Source: Candidatus Iainarchaeum sp. (GTDB taxonomy: Archaea; Iainarchaeota; Iainarchaeia; JAGGVJ01). Taken from it: 20,165 nt of DNA. The stretch is from contig JAGGVJ010000020.1 of the NCBI GenBank assembly GCA_021158055.1, positions 1 to 20,165 on the forward strand, in the 5' to 3' direction. A program made the translations under genes and the position numbers. Below, piece by piece: positions 1-8,047 of the stretch. Under the pieces are notes generated by a model that saw nothing but the letters and a program-made list of their open reading frames with translations, was not told the DNA's origin and ran no database searches. Within the stretch, counting starts at the first letter, position 1. Each line of letters starts with the position of its first letter.

Positions 1-1646
1 CGGTTGTAGATGTGGACTTCATCGATCTGGCCGTTGAAATAATTTATAGCGCCTGGTCTATTACCTATTAACCCAACTGCTTCGGTAGTGGATAATGTTT
101 TAACACTACTTACATCGAAAACACCATTTACATATATGGTTACCGTCGTGCCATCATAACTTACTGCAAGGTGAGTCCAATCAGTAGTTATGGGTAAAAC
201 CCCAGCAAGGTCGTTGTAGAATCCTACAAAATAAGATTTTCCATTAGAAATTCCAATTGCAAAAGAAGCGGAAGTTGCTCCACTTCCTAACCCAACCGCC
301 ATTGTCATAGGAATTACATCGTTAGATTTCACCCATGCAGATATTGTTCTTGGATTCGAACCGCTAATACCCATATTAGAAACTGTTTGTACATAATCCC
401 CGCTCCCGTCAAAACTCAATGCCTGGTCGTATCTGCCGTCGACGTAATGAGTGTCGCCCTGCAGAGTTCCTGCGTTGCTGTTTCCACTTGAATCATGAGC
501 TATGGTCCCCGAACCTTCATCAAAATGCCAGCTGCCGACCAGACCTGTCTCGTCATAAACAGGGTTGTCAACCTTCACCTGATAACCAGCCAAAGCAGAA
601 CCTCCGGTATTGTCAATCTCTATCGCTTTCCTGAAAGAAAAAGTCCTGTCCGACTGCTCAGAACTAACATAAATTGTCGGTTCGGGGGAAGTGTATTTGC
701 GGGCGCGAATGTTATCCCATCTACTTGGATAACTACTACAGTTCCCCGCCGAAGCACTTGTGTATAACCTTAAATCATTTGATGCCGTTAATCCTGATGC
801 TGTCTGTTGGGTTTTTTGAACCCCATCAACATAAAATGTCCACGTATCACCTAACCTAGTAACTTTATGACGGTGCAATCCGGCAGTCACTGTATTTGAA
901 CCAGAATCATAACCTATTGCCGGAGAAGTACCGGATGTGGAAAAAGTATATCCACAATAGCCCCCTGATCCTGCCTTATTGCCATTATCAACATAAATAA
1001 ACGTAACAGATCCCTGCTGTAAAGAATTACCATACGCGTCCTTTCCCTGAATATAATAATCCCACTCCCAACACCCGTCTTCTGCTAAATTTTGGCTCTT
1101 GCGGATCCCACACCCGCAAACACTGCTTTTCATTCTTTTACTTGTTACCCCGTCTAAGCTTTCTTCTGCAACAACATAATTAGCATTGTCATTCCAGTCA
1201 GAAATATCTCCATCTTCAAAATCATCAAAAAAATCAAAAACTGCACTGCCATCACTCGCGCTCACAGCACCCGGATTGCCGTAATACATGTGAATATCAA
1301 CTGAAGAGTTTGCAGGAACACTTGGAACATTCACCCAAACCTTTGTATTTGTGGTGCCGCAACCCGACTCAACCCAGTAACTCAACTCCTGTGCTCCGGA
1401 ACTGTCAGCAAACCTCAAATCACTGCAATCACTGTTCATACTCCCGGCAGAAATCAGGGATTGAAAATCAAACTCAACCAAGACCTGAAAATCAGCCAGA
1501 TCAGAACCGCTGGTGTCAGTAACAGTAATTACTTTCCTGTACTCCCAGCTTGAATCCCACCAGGCGCCGGCTGAAAGGACAGGGGACAAAAAAAGAACAA
1601 CGATTAAAAAAACAAATGATTTAGTCAACGCATTCAAAAACAACAC
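1..1646 (-). CDS. Secreted DUF2341 / LamG-type surface protein (3' end outside window)
   Basis: Reading the minus strand from a GTG at 1646 gives 548 uninterrupted codons that run off the left edge, so the C-terminus is missing. Residues 1-27 form a signal peptide (hydrophobic core ending LSPVLSAGA). Residues 28-140 resemble DUF2341: WEYRKVITV near 34, then YYGNPGAVSASDG and VFDFFDDFEDG. A concanavalin-like stretch follows, with TWTFYVDGV and a close at RWDNIRARKYTSPEPT. A second strand, FSFRKAIEIDN, leads into a LamG/Laminin_G_3 domain with GLVGSWHFDEGSGT, DGSGDYV and the hallmark FNGQIDEVHIYN at the edge. Such proteins bind carbohydrate or protein at the cell surface in archaea and bacteria; the ligand here is unknown. 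An in-frame TGA lies nine codons before the GTG, so the start must be this GTG or the TTG at 1643 or 1637. Confidence 0.85.
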   Translation of the reverse strand, partial: MLFLNALTKSFVFLIVVLFLSPVLSAGAWWDSSWEYRKVITVTDTSGSDLADFQVLVEFDFQSLISAGSMNSDCSDLRFADSSGAQELSYWVESGCGTTNTKVWVNVPSVPANSSVDIHMYYGNPGAVSASDGSAVFDFFDDFEDGDISDWNDNANYVVAEESLDGVTSKRMKSSVCGCGIRKSQNLAEDGCWEWDYYIQGKDAYGNSLQQGSVTFIYVDNGNKAGSGGYCGYTFSTSGTSPAIGYDSGSNTVTAGLHRHKVTRLGDTWTFYVDGVQKTQQTASGLTASNDLRLYTSASAGNCSSYPSRWDNIRARKYTSPEPTIYVSSEQSDRTFSFRKAIEIDNTGGSALAGYQVKVDNPVYDETGLVGSWHFDEGSGTIAHDSSGNSNAGTLQGDTHYVDGRYDQALSFDGSGDYVQTVSNMGISGSNPRTISAWVKSNDVIPMTMAVGLGSGATSASFAIGISNGKSYFVGFYNDLAGVLPITTDWTHLAVSYDGTTVTIYVNGVFDVSSVKTLSTTEAVGLIGNRPGAINYFNGQIDEVHIYN

Positions 1647-1922
1647 CTTGTTTTCATTTTTTCTCTTTCAACAAAAAAACTCAGTGAATCTGTACAGTAA
1701 AACACAAACAAAGTAACTAAAAAGGCATACTAAAAAGTATCGCTGAAACAAAAAATGCAGTGTCGATAATCAAAGAATACCGGCAAAAAATAATAACCTG
1801 GAGAGTCAATAATAATACACTTATAATCAAAAACACAATATCAAAATACAATCATAATAACACGATCATAATTAAACAAACTTAAACAGATAATTAAACA
1901 AACTCATGAACAAAGTGATTTC
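1647..1922. other. A+T-rich divergent intergenic region
   Basis: The 276 bases between the divergent surface-protein and nuclease genes are strongly A+T-rich, with several ATAAT/AATAAT runs between 1795 and 1900. They presumably carry both promoters. ACTTATAATC near 1818 is TATA-like, but it lies about 100 bases before the nuclease start. No hairpin with a T-run, no RNA gene and no conserved small ORF was seen. A GTGAT motif at 1915-1919 sits just before the TTG start of the nuclease and resembles the archaeal GGTGAT ribosome-binding site. Confidence 0.4.
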
Positions 1923-3407
1923 TTGGAAAAAACAAAAACAAACGAAAGCGGATTTACAGAAACTGCGCAAAAGGCAGCTGACTGGATAGCTGAACGCGAC
2001 GACTTTCACGTAATCGGGCACTTTGATGCTGACGGCCTGACTTCAATCGGGATAATCGGGCAGACCTTGTTTCGTCTCGGGAAAAAGTTTGAGTCAAAAG
2101 CAATCAAGCAGCTTTACGCTGACGAGCTTGACGGGATTGAAAAACAAAACATAATTTTTCTTGACCTCGGCTCAGGGCAGATAAACACAATCAGGGAAAA
2201 ACTGAAGGGAAAAAACATCCTGATCCTTGACCACCACACCCCGGAAGAAACCGGCAGTGCGAAAACAGGCAACAGTGAATCCGGATCAAGCAAAGACGAA
2301 TCTGAATCAATCAAAAGCGAACCTGAATCAGAGATCCTTGAATTCAACCCGCACATGTTCGGCATTGACGGGGGGACAGAAATTTCCGGGGCCGGGATGT
2401 CTTTTTTTGTGGCAAGCCGGTTCGGGTTCAATGACTTGTCAGCGCTTGCAATAGTGGGCGCCGCAGGAGACATGCAGGACTACAGCCATGCAAGGCTTGT
2501 GGGAAAAAACCGCGAAATTCTTGACATTGCAAAAAAAGAGAAAGTGCTTGAATACAAAAACGACCTGCGTTTGTACGGCAGAATGAGCAGGCCGATTCTT
2601 CAAATGCTTGTGTATTCAACTGACCCCGTGCTTCCGAACCTCACTGCAGACGAAAAAAACAGTTTGTATTTTCTTGAAAAACTATGCATTCCCCTGAAAA
2701 CGCGCGACGGGGAATGGCGCACTTACTCCGGACTGGAACCAAGTGAAAAAAAGGCGCTTGTTTCAGCGCTCATCAACCATTGCATTGCAAACAACCTTTC
2801 AAGGTACAAAATGAAATTCCTGATAGGGGAAGTGTATGAACTGCTGCTTGAAGAACCCGGCTCTCCCTTGCGCGACGCAAAAGAATTCGCAACCATTTTG
2901 AACTCGTGCGGAAGGAACAACAAGCCCGACATTGGAATCCGCCTTTGCATGGGTGAACGCGACCAGGCATACAAAGAAGCGCTTTTGATGTGGGCAAAGC
3001 ACAAAACAGCACTTCGAACCGGAATCGAATTCATTCAGGCGACCGGGATTCAGGAAAAAAAAAACTATCTTCTGATTGACGGAAAAGACCGGATAAGCGA
3101 AAGCATAATCGGGATAATCGCGGGAATGCTTTACAGTTCAAACAACATCCCCCACAACAAGCCCATCTTTGCGCTTGCATGCGACGGAAGCGAAAAACTG
3201 AAAATTTCAGCCAGGGGAAACCGCGACCTTGTCTTCAAAGGACTTGACCTGAGCGCGGCCATGAAAACAGCGTGTGAAAAAGTAGACGGGGAAGGCGGGG
3301 GGCACAAAATAGCTGCCGGGGCAAAAATAAACGCTGCAAAAAAAGACGAGTTTTTCAAAGTAATAGACGAGGTTATGAAACAGCAGATGACTGCTCAAGG
3401 CAAGTGA
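1923..3407 (+). CDS. DHH/DHHA1 single-strand nuclease, archaeal RecJ/GAN-like
   Basis: This 494-residue protein has the motifs of the DHH phosphoesterase superfamily in order: HFDADG (33-38), LDLGSG (80-85), DHH (103-105), GAAGDMQD (179-186) and a C-terminal DHHA1 motif GEGGGHKIAAG (456-466). DGGTEISGAG (149-158) is typical of archaeal RecJ homologues, of which GAN associates with GINS at the replication fork. The expected activity is metal-dependent exonucleolysis of single-stranded DNA or RNA with Asp and His ligands. Residues 109-138 are a Ser/Glu/Lys-rich low-complexity linker inserted directly after the DHH motif, which is unusual. The start is a TTG preceded by GTGAT; no in-frame ATG lies upstream. 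The gene converges on the 3442-4902 gene with a 34-base gap. Substrate choice, and whether it is the replisome partner or a c-di-nucleotide/nanoRNA-type enzyme, cannot be read from sequence alone. Confidence 0.9.
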   Translation: MEKTKTNESGFTETAQKAADWIAERDDFHVIGHFDADGLTSIGIIGQTLFRLGKKFESKAIKQLYADELDGIEKQNIIFLDLGSGQINTIREKLKGKNILILDHHTPEETGSAKTGNSESGSSKDESESIKSEPESEILEFNPHMFGIDGGTEISGAGMSFFVASRFGFNDLSALAIVGAAGDMQDYSHARLVGKNREILDIAKKEKVLEYKNDLRLYGRMSRPILQMLVYSTDPVLPNLTADEKNSLYFLEKLCIPLKTRDGEWRTYSGLEPSEKKALVSALINHCIANNLSRYKMKFLIGEVYELLLEEPGSPLRDAKEFATILNSCGRNNKPDIGIRLCMGERDQAYKEALLMWAKHKTALRTGIEFIQATGIQEKKNYLLIDGKDRISESIIGIIAGMLYSSNNIPHNKPIFALACDGSEKLKISARGNRDLVFKGLDLSAAMKTACEKVDGEGGGHKIAAGAKINAAKKDEFFKVIDEVMKQQMTAQGK

Positions 3408-3441
3408 CTGTTCAGATAAAACCTCCGCAGGCAGGCATTGT

Positions 3442-4902
3442 TCAAATAAGGTCTGTGCGGCGAACCACCACAATTGCAACTGTAATCAGGACTATTATGA
3501 GAACTGCGAAAAGAACCATATTGAAACTGGAACCTGCATCTCCGGAACCGACGAAACCATCAAAAACCCCTGATATGTTCTTGTCTTCTTTTGCCTGGTC
3601 TTCAAGCAGTTTTTCAGCCATCAAAATTGAGTCTTTCTTATTCACATTCACTTCTTTTGTAACGGAAGACTCGGCTCCAAGATTGTCAACCACTGTCAGC
3701 TTAACTGAAAACACACCGTCTTTAAGGAAAGTGTGCTGCACAATTTTTCCTGAAGCGCTTTTCCCGTCCCCGAAATCAAATGTGTACTTCACTATTTCAC
3801 CGTCGTCTGAAGAGCCTGACGCGTCAAAACTTGCCTGCTTGCCGGCCACTACAGACCCGGGAACTGAAAAAACAGGCACCGGAGAATCATTTTTTGGTTC
3901 CGGTTGCTGCGGGTTCAGCGCCTTGACATAGCCGGAGTACGCAACTGAATAAAACAAAACATTGTCAAATGACTGCACTGAATCGCTGATCCCTGAAATG
4001 CAGTTCATGTTCTGGGTGAGTTCAGGTGAAGAGATCCCGCTTCCAAGCCTGCTCAAGTCGAAAACCGCGAAAGCTGTTTCCTCAATTGTCATCCCGGTAA
4101 GATTCGGCGACCAGCCCCCGTCAAAGGACTGGTTTGAAAGGATGAATGATTTTGCCGCTTCCCTGTCAAACGATGCGCTTGTGTGAGTCAGGGCATAAAG
4201 CACGGAAAGAGTGGATGTCAGGTTTGCCTTTGACAACAGGTCCGGCGTCCTTGACCAGCCCCCCTCGTCATCAAAAACAGAATCCGGGGAGTCGTGCTTG
4301 AACTGCATGGCTTCAAGCTCTGAAAACAAAACTTCTGCCCCCGGGTCCCCGGCGGCTTCAAGCGCCATTGCAGCAAAGGCCTTGTTGCAGATTTCGTCAA
4401 CGCAGACATACTCGATGCCGTAAGCGTCGTTCATCAATGCTTTTGAATAATCCTGCTTTTTCAGGTACGCGACTGCATCTTCTATCGGCTGCCCTTTGAC
4501 ACCGAAACTGTCAAGCCCTTTGACAATCATTGACGTTGTCCTCGGGTTGTTTGCCCAGCTGCCGTTCGGGGTCTGGCTGTCCAGTGCCCAGTCAATCATT
4601 TTTTGAACCCCGCCCTGGAAAGTCCCGGCATCTGATTTGACTGTCCACACCGTGTCCTTTGAATAGCCGACATCAGAAAAGACAAGCAAAGCATATGCGG
4701 TCGCAACAGAAGAGTTTTTCATGCTGCCGTTTTCCGCCTGGCTGTTCTTAAAGCCGTCGATTGCGTAATCGTAAGGGGTTGCCGCAAAAGCAGAAAACAG
4801 CATGAATGAAACAAAAAGCAACACAAAAATGAATCTAAAATAAAAAGGAATAACAGCACCCTTAAAGGGACTTTGTGTTGTGTGCATGCATGAAACACTC
4901 AT
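3442..4902 (-). CDS. Secreted alpha/alpha-toroid (terpenoid-cyclase-like) plus PKD membrane-anchored protein
   Basis: The 486-residue product begins with a long signal peptide or anchor (hydrophobic 17-40, ending LFSAFAA). Residues 42-330 carry repeated motifs of the alpha/alpha-toroid fold shared by prenyltransferase and terpenoid-cyclase-like domains: NSQAENGSM (53), DSQTPNGSW (108), DDEGGWS (211) and NQSFDGGWSP (257). A PKD domain spans about 341-422, with the typical FDASGSSDDGEI and YTFDFGDG. A short linker leads to a C-terminal membrane segment (461-480) and RR stop-transfer. In archaeal secreted proteins this toroid is probably a binding scaffold rather than an enzyme, because no cyclase DXDD motif is visible. 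The ATG is supported by AGGTAAG just upstream. A likely role is cell-surface recognition or envelope structure; the ligand is unknown. Confidence 0.85.
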   Translation of the reverse strand: MSVSCMHTTQSPFKGAVIPFYFRFIFVLLFVSFMLFSAFAATPYDYAIDGFKNSQAENGSMKNSSVATAYALLVFSDVGYSKDTVWTVKSDAGTFQGGVQKMIDWALDSQTPNGSWANNPRTTSMIVKGLDSFGVKGQPIEDAVAYLKKQDYSKALMNDAYGIEYVCVDEICNKAFAAMALEAAGDPGAEVLFSELEAMQFKHDSPDSVFDDEGGWSRTPDLLSKANLTSTLSVLYALTHTSASFDREAAKSFILSNQSFDGGWSPNLTGMTIEETAFAVFDLSRLGSGISSPELTQNMNCISGISDSVQSFDNVLFYSVAYSGYVKALNPQQPEPKNDSPVPVFSVPGSVVAGKQASFDASGSSDDGEIVKYTFDFGDGKSASGKIVQHTFLKDGVFSVKLTVVDNLGAESSVTKEVNVNKKDSILMAEKLLEDQAKEDKNISGVFDGFVGSGDAGSSFNMVLFAVLIIVLITVAIVVVRRTDLI

Positions 4903-4980
4903 AAGCTTACCTTTTTGTTTTATTTTTCAAAATTCCGGCAACTTTCAAAATCTTTGACAAGTCACAAAATAACTATTCCT

Positions 4981-4996
4981 TTATAACTTATAAATC
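4981..4996 (-). promoter_or_regulatory. Probable TATA box of the toroid/PKD gene
   Basis: Read on the minus strand, ATTTATAAGTTATAAAGG contains two overlapping box-A-like elements. A start site about 26 bases downstream would leave a leader of roughly 60 bases before the ATG at 4902, long enough to hold the AGGTAAG ribosome-binding site. This rests on motif and spacing only. Confidence 0.4.
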
Positions 4997-5049
4997 TTCT
5001 TAAACAAAACTCAAAACCGCAACCGGTTAACTCAAGCCAGGGCAAAACA

Positions 5050-5865
5050 TCAATATCGAGTCCACTCAATTGAAAGCTTTTCAAGTGCCTGTTCAATGGT
5101 TTTTCTTTCTGTCGAGCGCAGGCCCTTGCTGTCAAAAGCCGCAAACTCTACTTTTTGCCTGGTTTTTTCAACTGCCTGTTTCACCATTTCAAAATCAACG
5201 TCTTGTGCAGCCCACTTTGGAACTATGTGGGAAAGCGCAAATTCTTCCTCCATTTCTTTGCGCGCAAGCAAAGGGCAGTAATGGGGGCCGCCAAAACCCA
5301 GCGCAACAGGGAACTTTGAAATGGCGTTTGATTCAAAGTCGTCAACGCTTTCGCTAATCACCCCTGCAACCATTGCCCCGCCGTCAATGCGTTTCCAGTC
5401 ATGTTCGGTGCTCCCGAGTTCAACAAAAACGCATGGTTTTTTCAGCGCGGTGGGGCCGTGGTGAGTGGCTTCAAGAGCCACTTCAAAATCTTTCTGGTCA
5501 AGCGAAAGCAGTTTTGAAAACGCATGCCTTTGAAAAAGAGCGTCTGAAAACGCAAGTTCTTTGTCGCGTCCCCCGAACTTTGCCTCCCCGAAATTTCCCG
5601 GCGCATGAACGCAAAAAGACGGCCTTCCTGATTCGCTTGCGTGCCTTGAGGCAAAAACAAAAAGGTCGGGATCAAAAAAATCATTCAAGTGGTCGGCGAA
5701 AACCTGGCTTTCCTTTAAAAACACCATCTTTGACTTGTTTCTTTGAAACACCTTGAAACCCTCAAAATACTCACCTGAGTCCTCAAACCCGTGGTTTTCA
5801 ATCAAATGGGCTGCTATGTTTTTTCCTGCCAGGTCAGTGTCTGAAACAACAATTACTGTGCTCAT
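5050..5865 (-). CDS. dtdA: D-aminoacyl-tRNA deacylase, archaeal/plant DTD2 type
   Basis: The 271-residue protein matches the archaeal DtdA/DTD2 family across its length: VSDTDLAGKNIA at the N-terminus, FASRHASESG (71-80), VHAPGN (86-91), EATHHGPT (132-139), FVELGSTE (147-154) and GFGGPHYCP (190-198). The enzyme hydrolyses D-amino acids, and N-ethyl adducts in plants, from mischarged tRNA, protecting protein synthesis. The family is known to bind zinc, and the conserved His-rich motifs fit this. The length is normal for the family. The ATG has only a weak ribosome-binding site. A terminator-like hairpin separates it from the upstream gene on the same strand, so it probably has its own promoter in the 70-base gap. 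Confidence 0.95.
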   Translation of the reverse strand: MSTVIVVSDTDLAGKNIAAHLIENHGFEDSGEYFEGFKVFQRNKSKMVFLKESQVFADHLNDFFDPDLFVFASRHASESGRPSFCVHAPGNFGEAKFGGRDKELAFSDALFQRHAFSKLLSLDQKDFEVALEATHHGPTALKKPCVFVELGSTEHDWKRIDGGAMVAGVISESVDDFESNAISKFPVALGFGGPHYCPLLARKEMEEEFALSHIVPKWAAQDVDFEMVKQAVEKTRQKVEFAAFDSKGLRSTERKTIEQALEKLSIEWTRY

Positions 5866-5890
5866 AACAAAAATAAGGGTGACCGTAAAT

Positions 5891-5917
5891 AAAAAAGCCG
5901 GGTTTTCTCAAGAACCC
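5891..5917 (-). terminator. Hairpin with T-run after the 5935-7038 gene
   Basis: On the minus strand GGGTT (5917-5913) pairs with AACCC (5904-5900), followed by TTTTTT (5896-5891). It starts 18 bases past the stop codon of the upstream minus gene and before the dtdA ATG. A second possible pairing joins AAGAAC and GTTCTT nearby. Archaeal termination depends chiefly on the T-run, which is present. Confidence 0.45.
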
Positions 5918-5934
5918 TTGTTTTTTTGAGTTCT

Positions 5935-7038
5935 TCAAAACCCCAGATAATTTGTGTAAAACACTGGTTCGCTGCCAACGCTCACTTCAAGTGATTTGCC
6001 CACAACACACTCGAAAAACCCCACATTCACTTTGTCGCCGTCAAACAAATCCACTGACTTTGCCCGAATCCACGGGTTTGCGTGCTTTCCGTCAACAACG
6101 AATTCAAAAGACGAAGCTTTAACTTGGCCAGAACCCGAAAACTCAAACAGGAAGCTTTCAGTTGAACTGCAACTGGTCGGAGCGTCAGTTAAAGACAACC
6201 TGCCATCAAGGGGTTTAACAGGTACTGAAACAACTGAATCATTCATAACATTAACTTGCGGAACAAAACTTTTTTCCTGGTGCAAAAATTCCTCTTCAAC
6301 AGGGAAATCGCCCGAATCAGAACCGAACACACCCGGTAAAGAAAACCCCTTACCAAAAACCCCCTCTGAAATACCTGAAAAATCAATGGCGGTTGCTGAA
6401 AAAAATAAAAATGCACTTAAAAGCACAATGACCACCGGAAACAAAACACCGCGTTTGTTTACTTTCCGCGCCGGATTGCCCGGGCCGCTTGAAGGATCAA
6501 GGGGGGTTTTTGATTTTGCTTTCCGGATAAAATCCTTTTTCCCGGATTTTTTCTGCCCCGCAACAACAGGCACTGCATACACTGGCCTGACAAGCAAAAC
6601 ACTGCCGGCAACAGCTTTCGCAAAAGAAGACATTGAAGACAACAGAAAAACCGCTGCTTTGTCTGAAAAAAACACTGTTTTTTTGAGGATGCCTGAAACA
6701 AAATAAACCGGAAAAAGCAAAAAGTTAACCAAAGAAGACCTTGACGGCAACAGGAATTTAAGTAAGCCAAGCCACTTCTTTGCTTTCAGCGTCTTTGCAT
6801 TTGCAGAATCGCGTTTTGTCCGCCCCGGCACAGACAAAGCAGCTTCTTTAATCAATTTTCTTCCAGTGTTAAACCTGGATCTTTGTGAATAAGAGTCCAT
6901 GTGCAACGACACTTCCTGAACATCTTCAATCGTAAAACCTGCTGAGTAAAGCAACTCCCGCGTGCCCGAGTCAGACTCGCCCTGTCCTCTGAGTTTTGCA
7001 ATCAAACCTGCAATTTCTTCTTTTTCTTTATCATTCAT
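5935..7038 (-). CDS. Membrane protein of unknown function with an N-terminal helical domain and outer C-terminal domain
   Basis: I do not recognise this 367-residue protein. The start chosen is the ATG at 7038, because a perfect GGTGAG lies 4 bases upstream; an in-frame start at 7074 would add 12 residues without such a site. Residues 1-48 (KEKEEIAGLIAKLRGQG...) look like a small soluble helical domain. A basic stretch follows, then hydrophobic segments near 102-120 and 127-151. A Lys-rich loop precedes a strong membrane segment at about 197-218 (VLFPVVIVLLSAFLFFSA). The last 150 residues are polar and beta-rich, with two cysteines (SCSS and FFECVVG), probably outside the cell. It could be an envelope or secretion-related protein. 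No catalytic motif was seen. Confidence 0.75.
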   Translation of the reverse strand: MNDKEKEEIAGLIAKLRGQGESDSGTRELLYSAGFTIEDVQEVSLHMDSYSQRSRFNTGRKLIKEAALSVPGRTKRDSANAKTLKAKKWLGLLKFLLPSRSSLVNFLLFPVYFVSGILKKTVFFSDKAAVFLLSSMSSFAKAVAGSVLLVRPVYAVPVVAGQKKSGKKDFIRKAKSKTPLDPSSGPGNPARKVNKRGVLFPVVIVLLSAFLFFSATAIDFSGISEGVFGKGFSLPGVFGSDSGDFPVEEEFLHQEKSFVPQVNVMNDSVVSVPVKPLDGRLSLTDAPTSCSSTESFLFEFSGSGQVKASSFEFVVDGKHANPWIRAKSVDLFDGDKVNVGFFECVVGKSLEVSVGSEPVFYTNYLGF

Positions 7039-7130
7039 AATCTCACCTTCTGCAAGCCAAGGAATATAATCCAAAAATACTATGTAAAAGTCAAAACATC
7101 TGATAAGCGTACATTATACCCGCAACAATG

Positions 7131-7140
7131 ATATTTAAAT
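7131..7140 (-). promoter_or_regulatory. Possible TATA box for the 5935-7038 gene
   Basis: ATTTAAATAT on the minus strand lies about 95 bases before the ATG at 7038. A second TATAAT (near 7113-7119) would give a shorter leader. Either could serve; the call is by motif only. Confidence 0.3.
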
Positions 7141-7158
7141 CTTTGCAAAAAAAATACA

Positions 7159-7305
7159 TTAATCAGTGATGCCACAGATCCGGCAGCCGCCTGCCACATA
7201 AATGACTATCACTAACACAATTGCAAAATACACGCCAATCAGACCATTAAACTGCCAGATCGTTTGACTGTAAGACTGGGTCAGCTCGCCTAAAATTTGA
7301 AGAAT
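7159..7305 (-). CDS. Possible 48-residue single-span membrane peptide
   Basis: Between the flanking genes, the minus strand holds an open frame of 48 codons ending in TAA at 7159. It reads as a well-formed small membrane protein: polar ELTQSYSQTIWQFNG, then about 20 hydrophobic residues (LIGVYFAIVLVIVIYVAGG), then a CRICGITD tail with a Cys-x2-Cys pair. No ATG, GTG or TTG precedes the hydrophobic part; an in-frame TAG closes the frame at 7311. Translation would have to begin at ATT (7305) or CTG (7284), or at a GTG inside the membrane segment. A TATAAAA box (7324-7330) lies about 22 bases before the ATT, near leaderless spacing. It may be a real gene with a rare start, a 5'-damaged gene or chance. 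Confidence 0.3.
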   Translation of the reverse strand: MLQILGELTQSYSQTIWQFNGLIGVYFAIVLVIVIYVAGGCRICGITD

Positions 7306-7506
7306 ATCCTAAGATAAACCTGGTATAAAAACTTTGAGTATGTGATCCAAAAAATTAAGCGGCATAAAAACCGGTTCTGAAAAAGTACAAAAAAGAAAAA
7401 CTTTTTATCCGAAACCACTTTATTCATATAGTGTTCTTTGTTCAAAATTGTTCAAAAAACCAGTAAATAAGCTGCAAAAAAATCCAAAGACAAACTGGTG
7501 CCGTAA

Positions 7507-7998
7507 ATGCCGAAAACAAACCTGCCGGAAGCGCAATACATCGAAAAAACCATCACGATTAGGGAAATGAGGCTCCCACCCGAAGTGGAAATGACAAAAA
7601 AGTCACTTGTAAGGTGGTTTGCCCTGTCAATAGGGCTGATTTCAGAAGACGAAAGCAGGCAAACTGTGCTTGACGTGCTTGATGCATTCCTGCACTACCA
7701 GTTCAGGGAAGGAATAGACCCCACAACAAACGACATATTTGACCACATGAAGAAAAAAAATAAAGCCTATTCAAAAAGATCCCCGCAGTCCACAGAAAAA
7801 CTCATAAGGTACCACTTAAACCACCTTTCCTCGCTCAACATAGCCAAAAGAAAGGGCAGGACTTACACGCTGATAAAGCACCCGACATCTTCAGACATAA
7901 CAGACTCCATACAGCACTCGCTTGACTCAAACGTGTCAAACGCCTTTGACCACATAACAAAAGGGTTCGTAAAACTCTCGGACATGTACAAGCATTAA
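7507..7998 (+). CDS. Winged-helix-like DNA-binding protein of unknown target
   Basis: This 163-residue soluble protein starts IREMRLPPEVEM after a short polar leader. A helical middle (VLDVLDAFLHYQF..., 55-68) follows, then a segment typical of a winged helix: a helix-turn-helix-like STEKLIRYHLNHLSSLNIAKR (about 95-115) and a wing GRTYTLI. The C-terminal 40 residues look helical and may dimerise. GGTG ends 6 bases before the ATG. I believe a conserved, unnamed archaeal family has this REMRLPPEVE opening, but I cannot name it. It is most likely a transcription regulator. It stands 49 bases ahead of the 8048 gene in the same direction, so the two may be co-transcribed. Confidence 0.75.
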   Translation: MPKTNLPEAQYIEKTITIREMRLPPEVEMTKKSLVRWFALSIGLISEDESRQTVLDVLDAFLHYQFREGIDPTTNDIFDHMKKKNKAYSKRSPQSTEKLIRYHLNHLSSLNIAKRKGRTYTLIKHPTSSDITDSIQHSLDSNVSNAFDHITKGFVKLSDMYKH

Positions 7999-8047
7999 CC
8001 CCAATGAATTTATTTCCCTTAACCAATATTTATACAGGTGATTTTTC

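Larger units (their letters stand above)
7075..7506. other. Intergenic region between divergent genes
   Basis: Apart from the possible membrane peptide at 7159-7305 and the TATA-like elements already listed, this stretch holds CTTTTTATCC near 7398, a candidate TATA box for the 7507 gene with a leader of about 80 bases. No RNA gene or clear terminator was seen. Confidence 0.35.

Noticed and set aside
419-1716. Plus-strand frames across the left end (for example 495-767 and 1310-1522).
   Set aside because: The minus strand carries an unbroken DUF2341/LamG coding frame across the same bases.
1906-1989. An ATG-started 27-codon frame overlapping the start of the DHH nuclease.
   Set aside because: It is out of frame with the nuclease, ends in TAG soon after, has no ribosome-binding site and shows no protein-like pattern. 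The TTG with GTGAT upstream is the better nuclease start.
8029-8034. TTTATA before the 8048 gene as its TATA box.
   Set aside because: It lies only about 16 bases before the ATG, so transcription would start inside the gene, and the GGTGAT site implies a leader.
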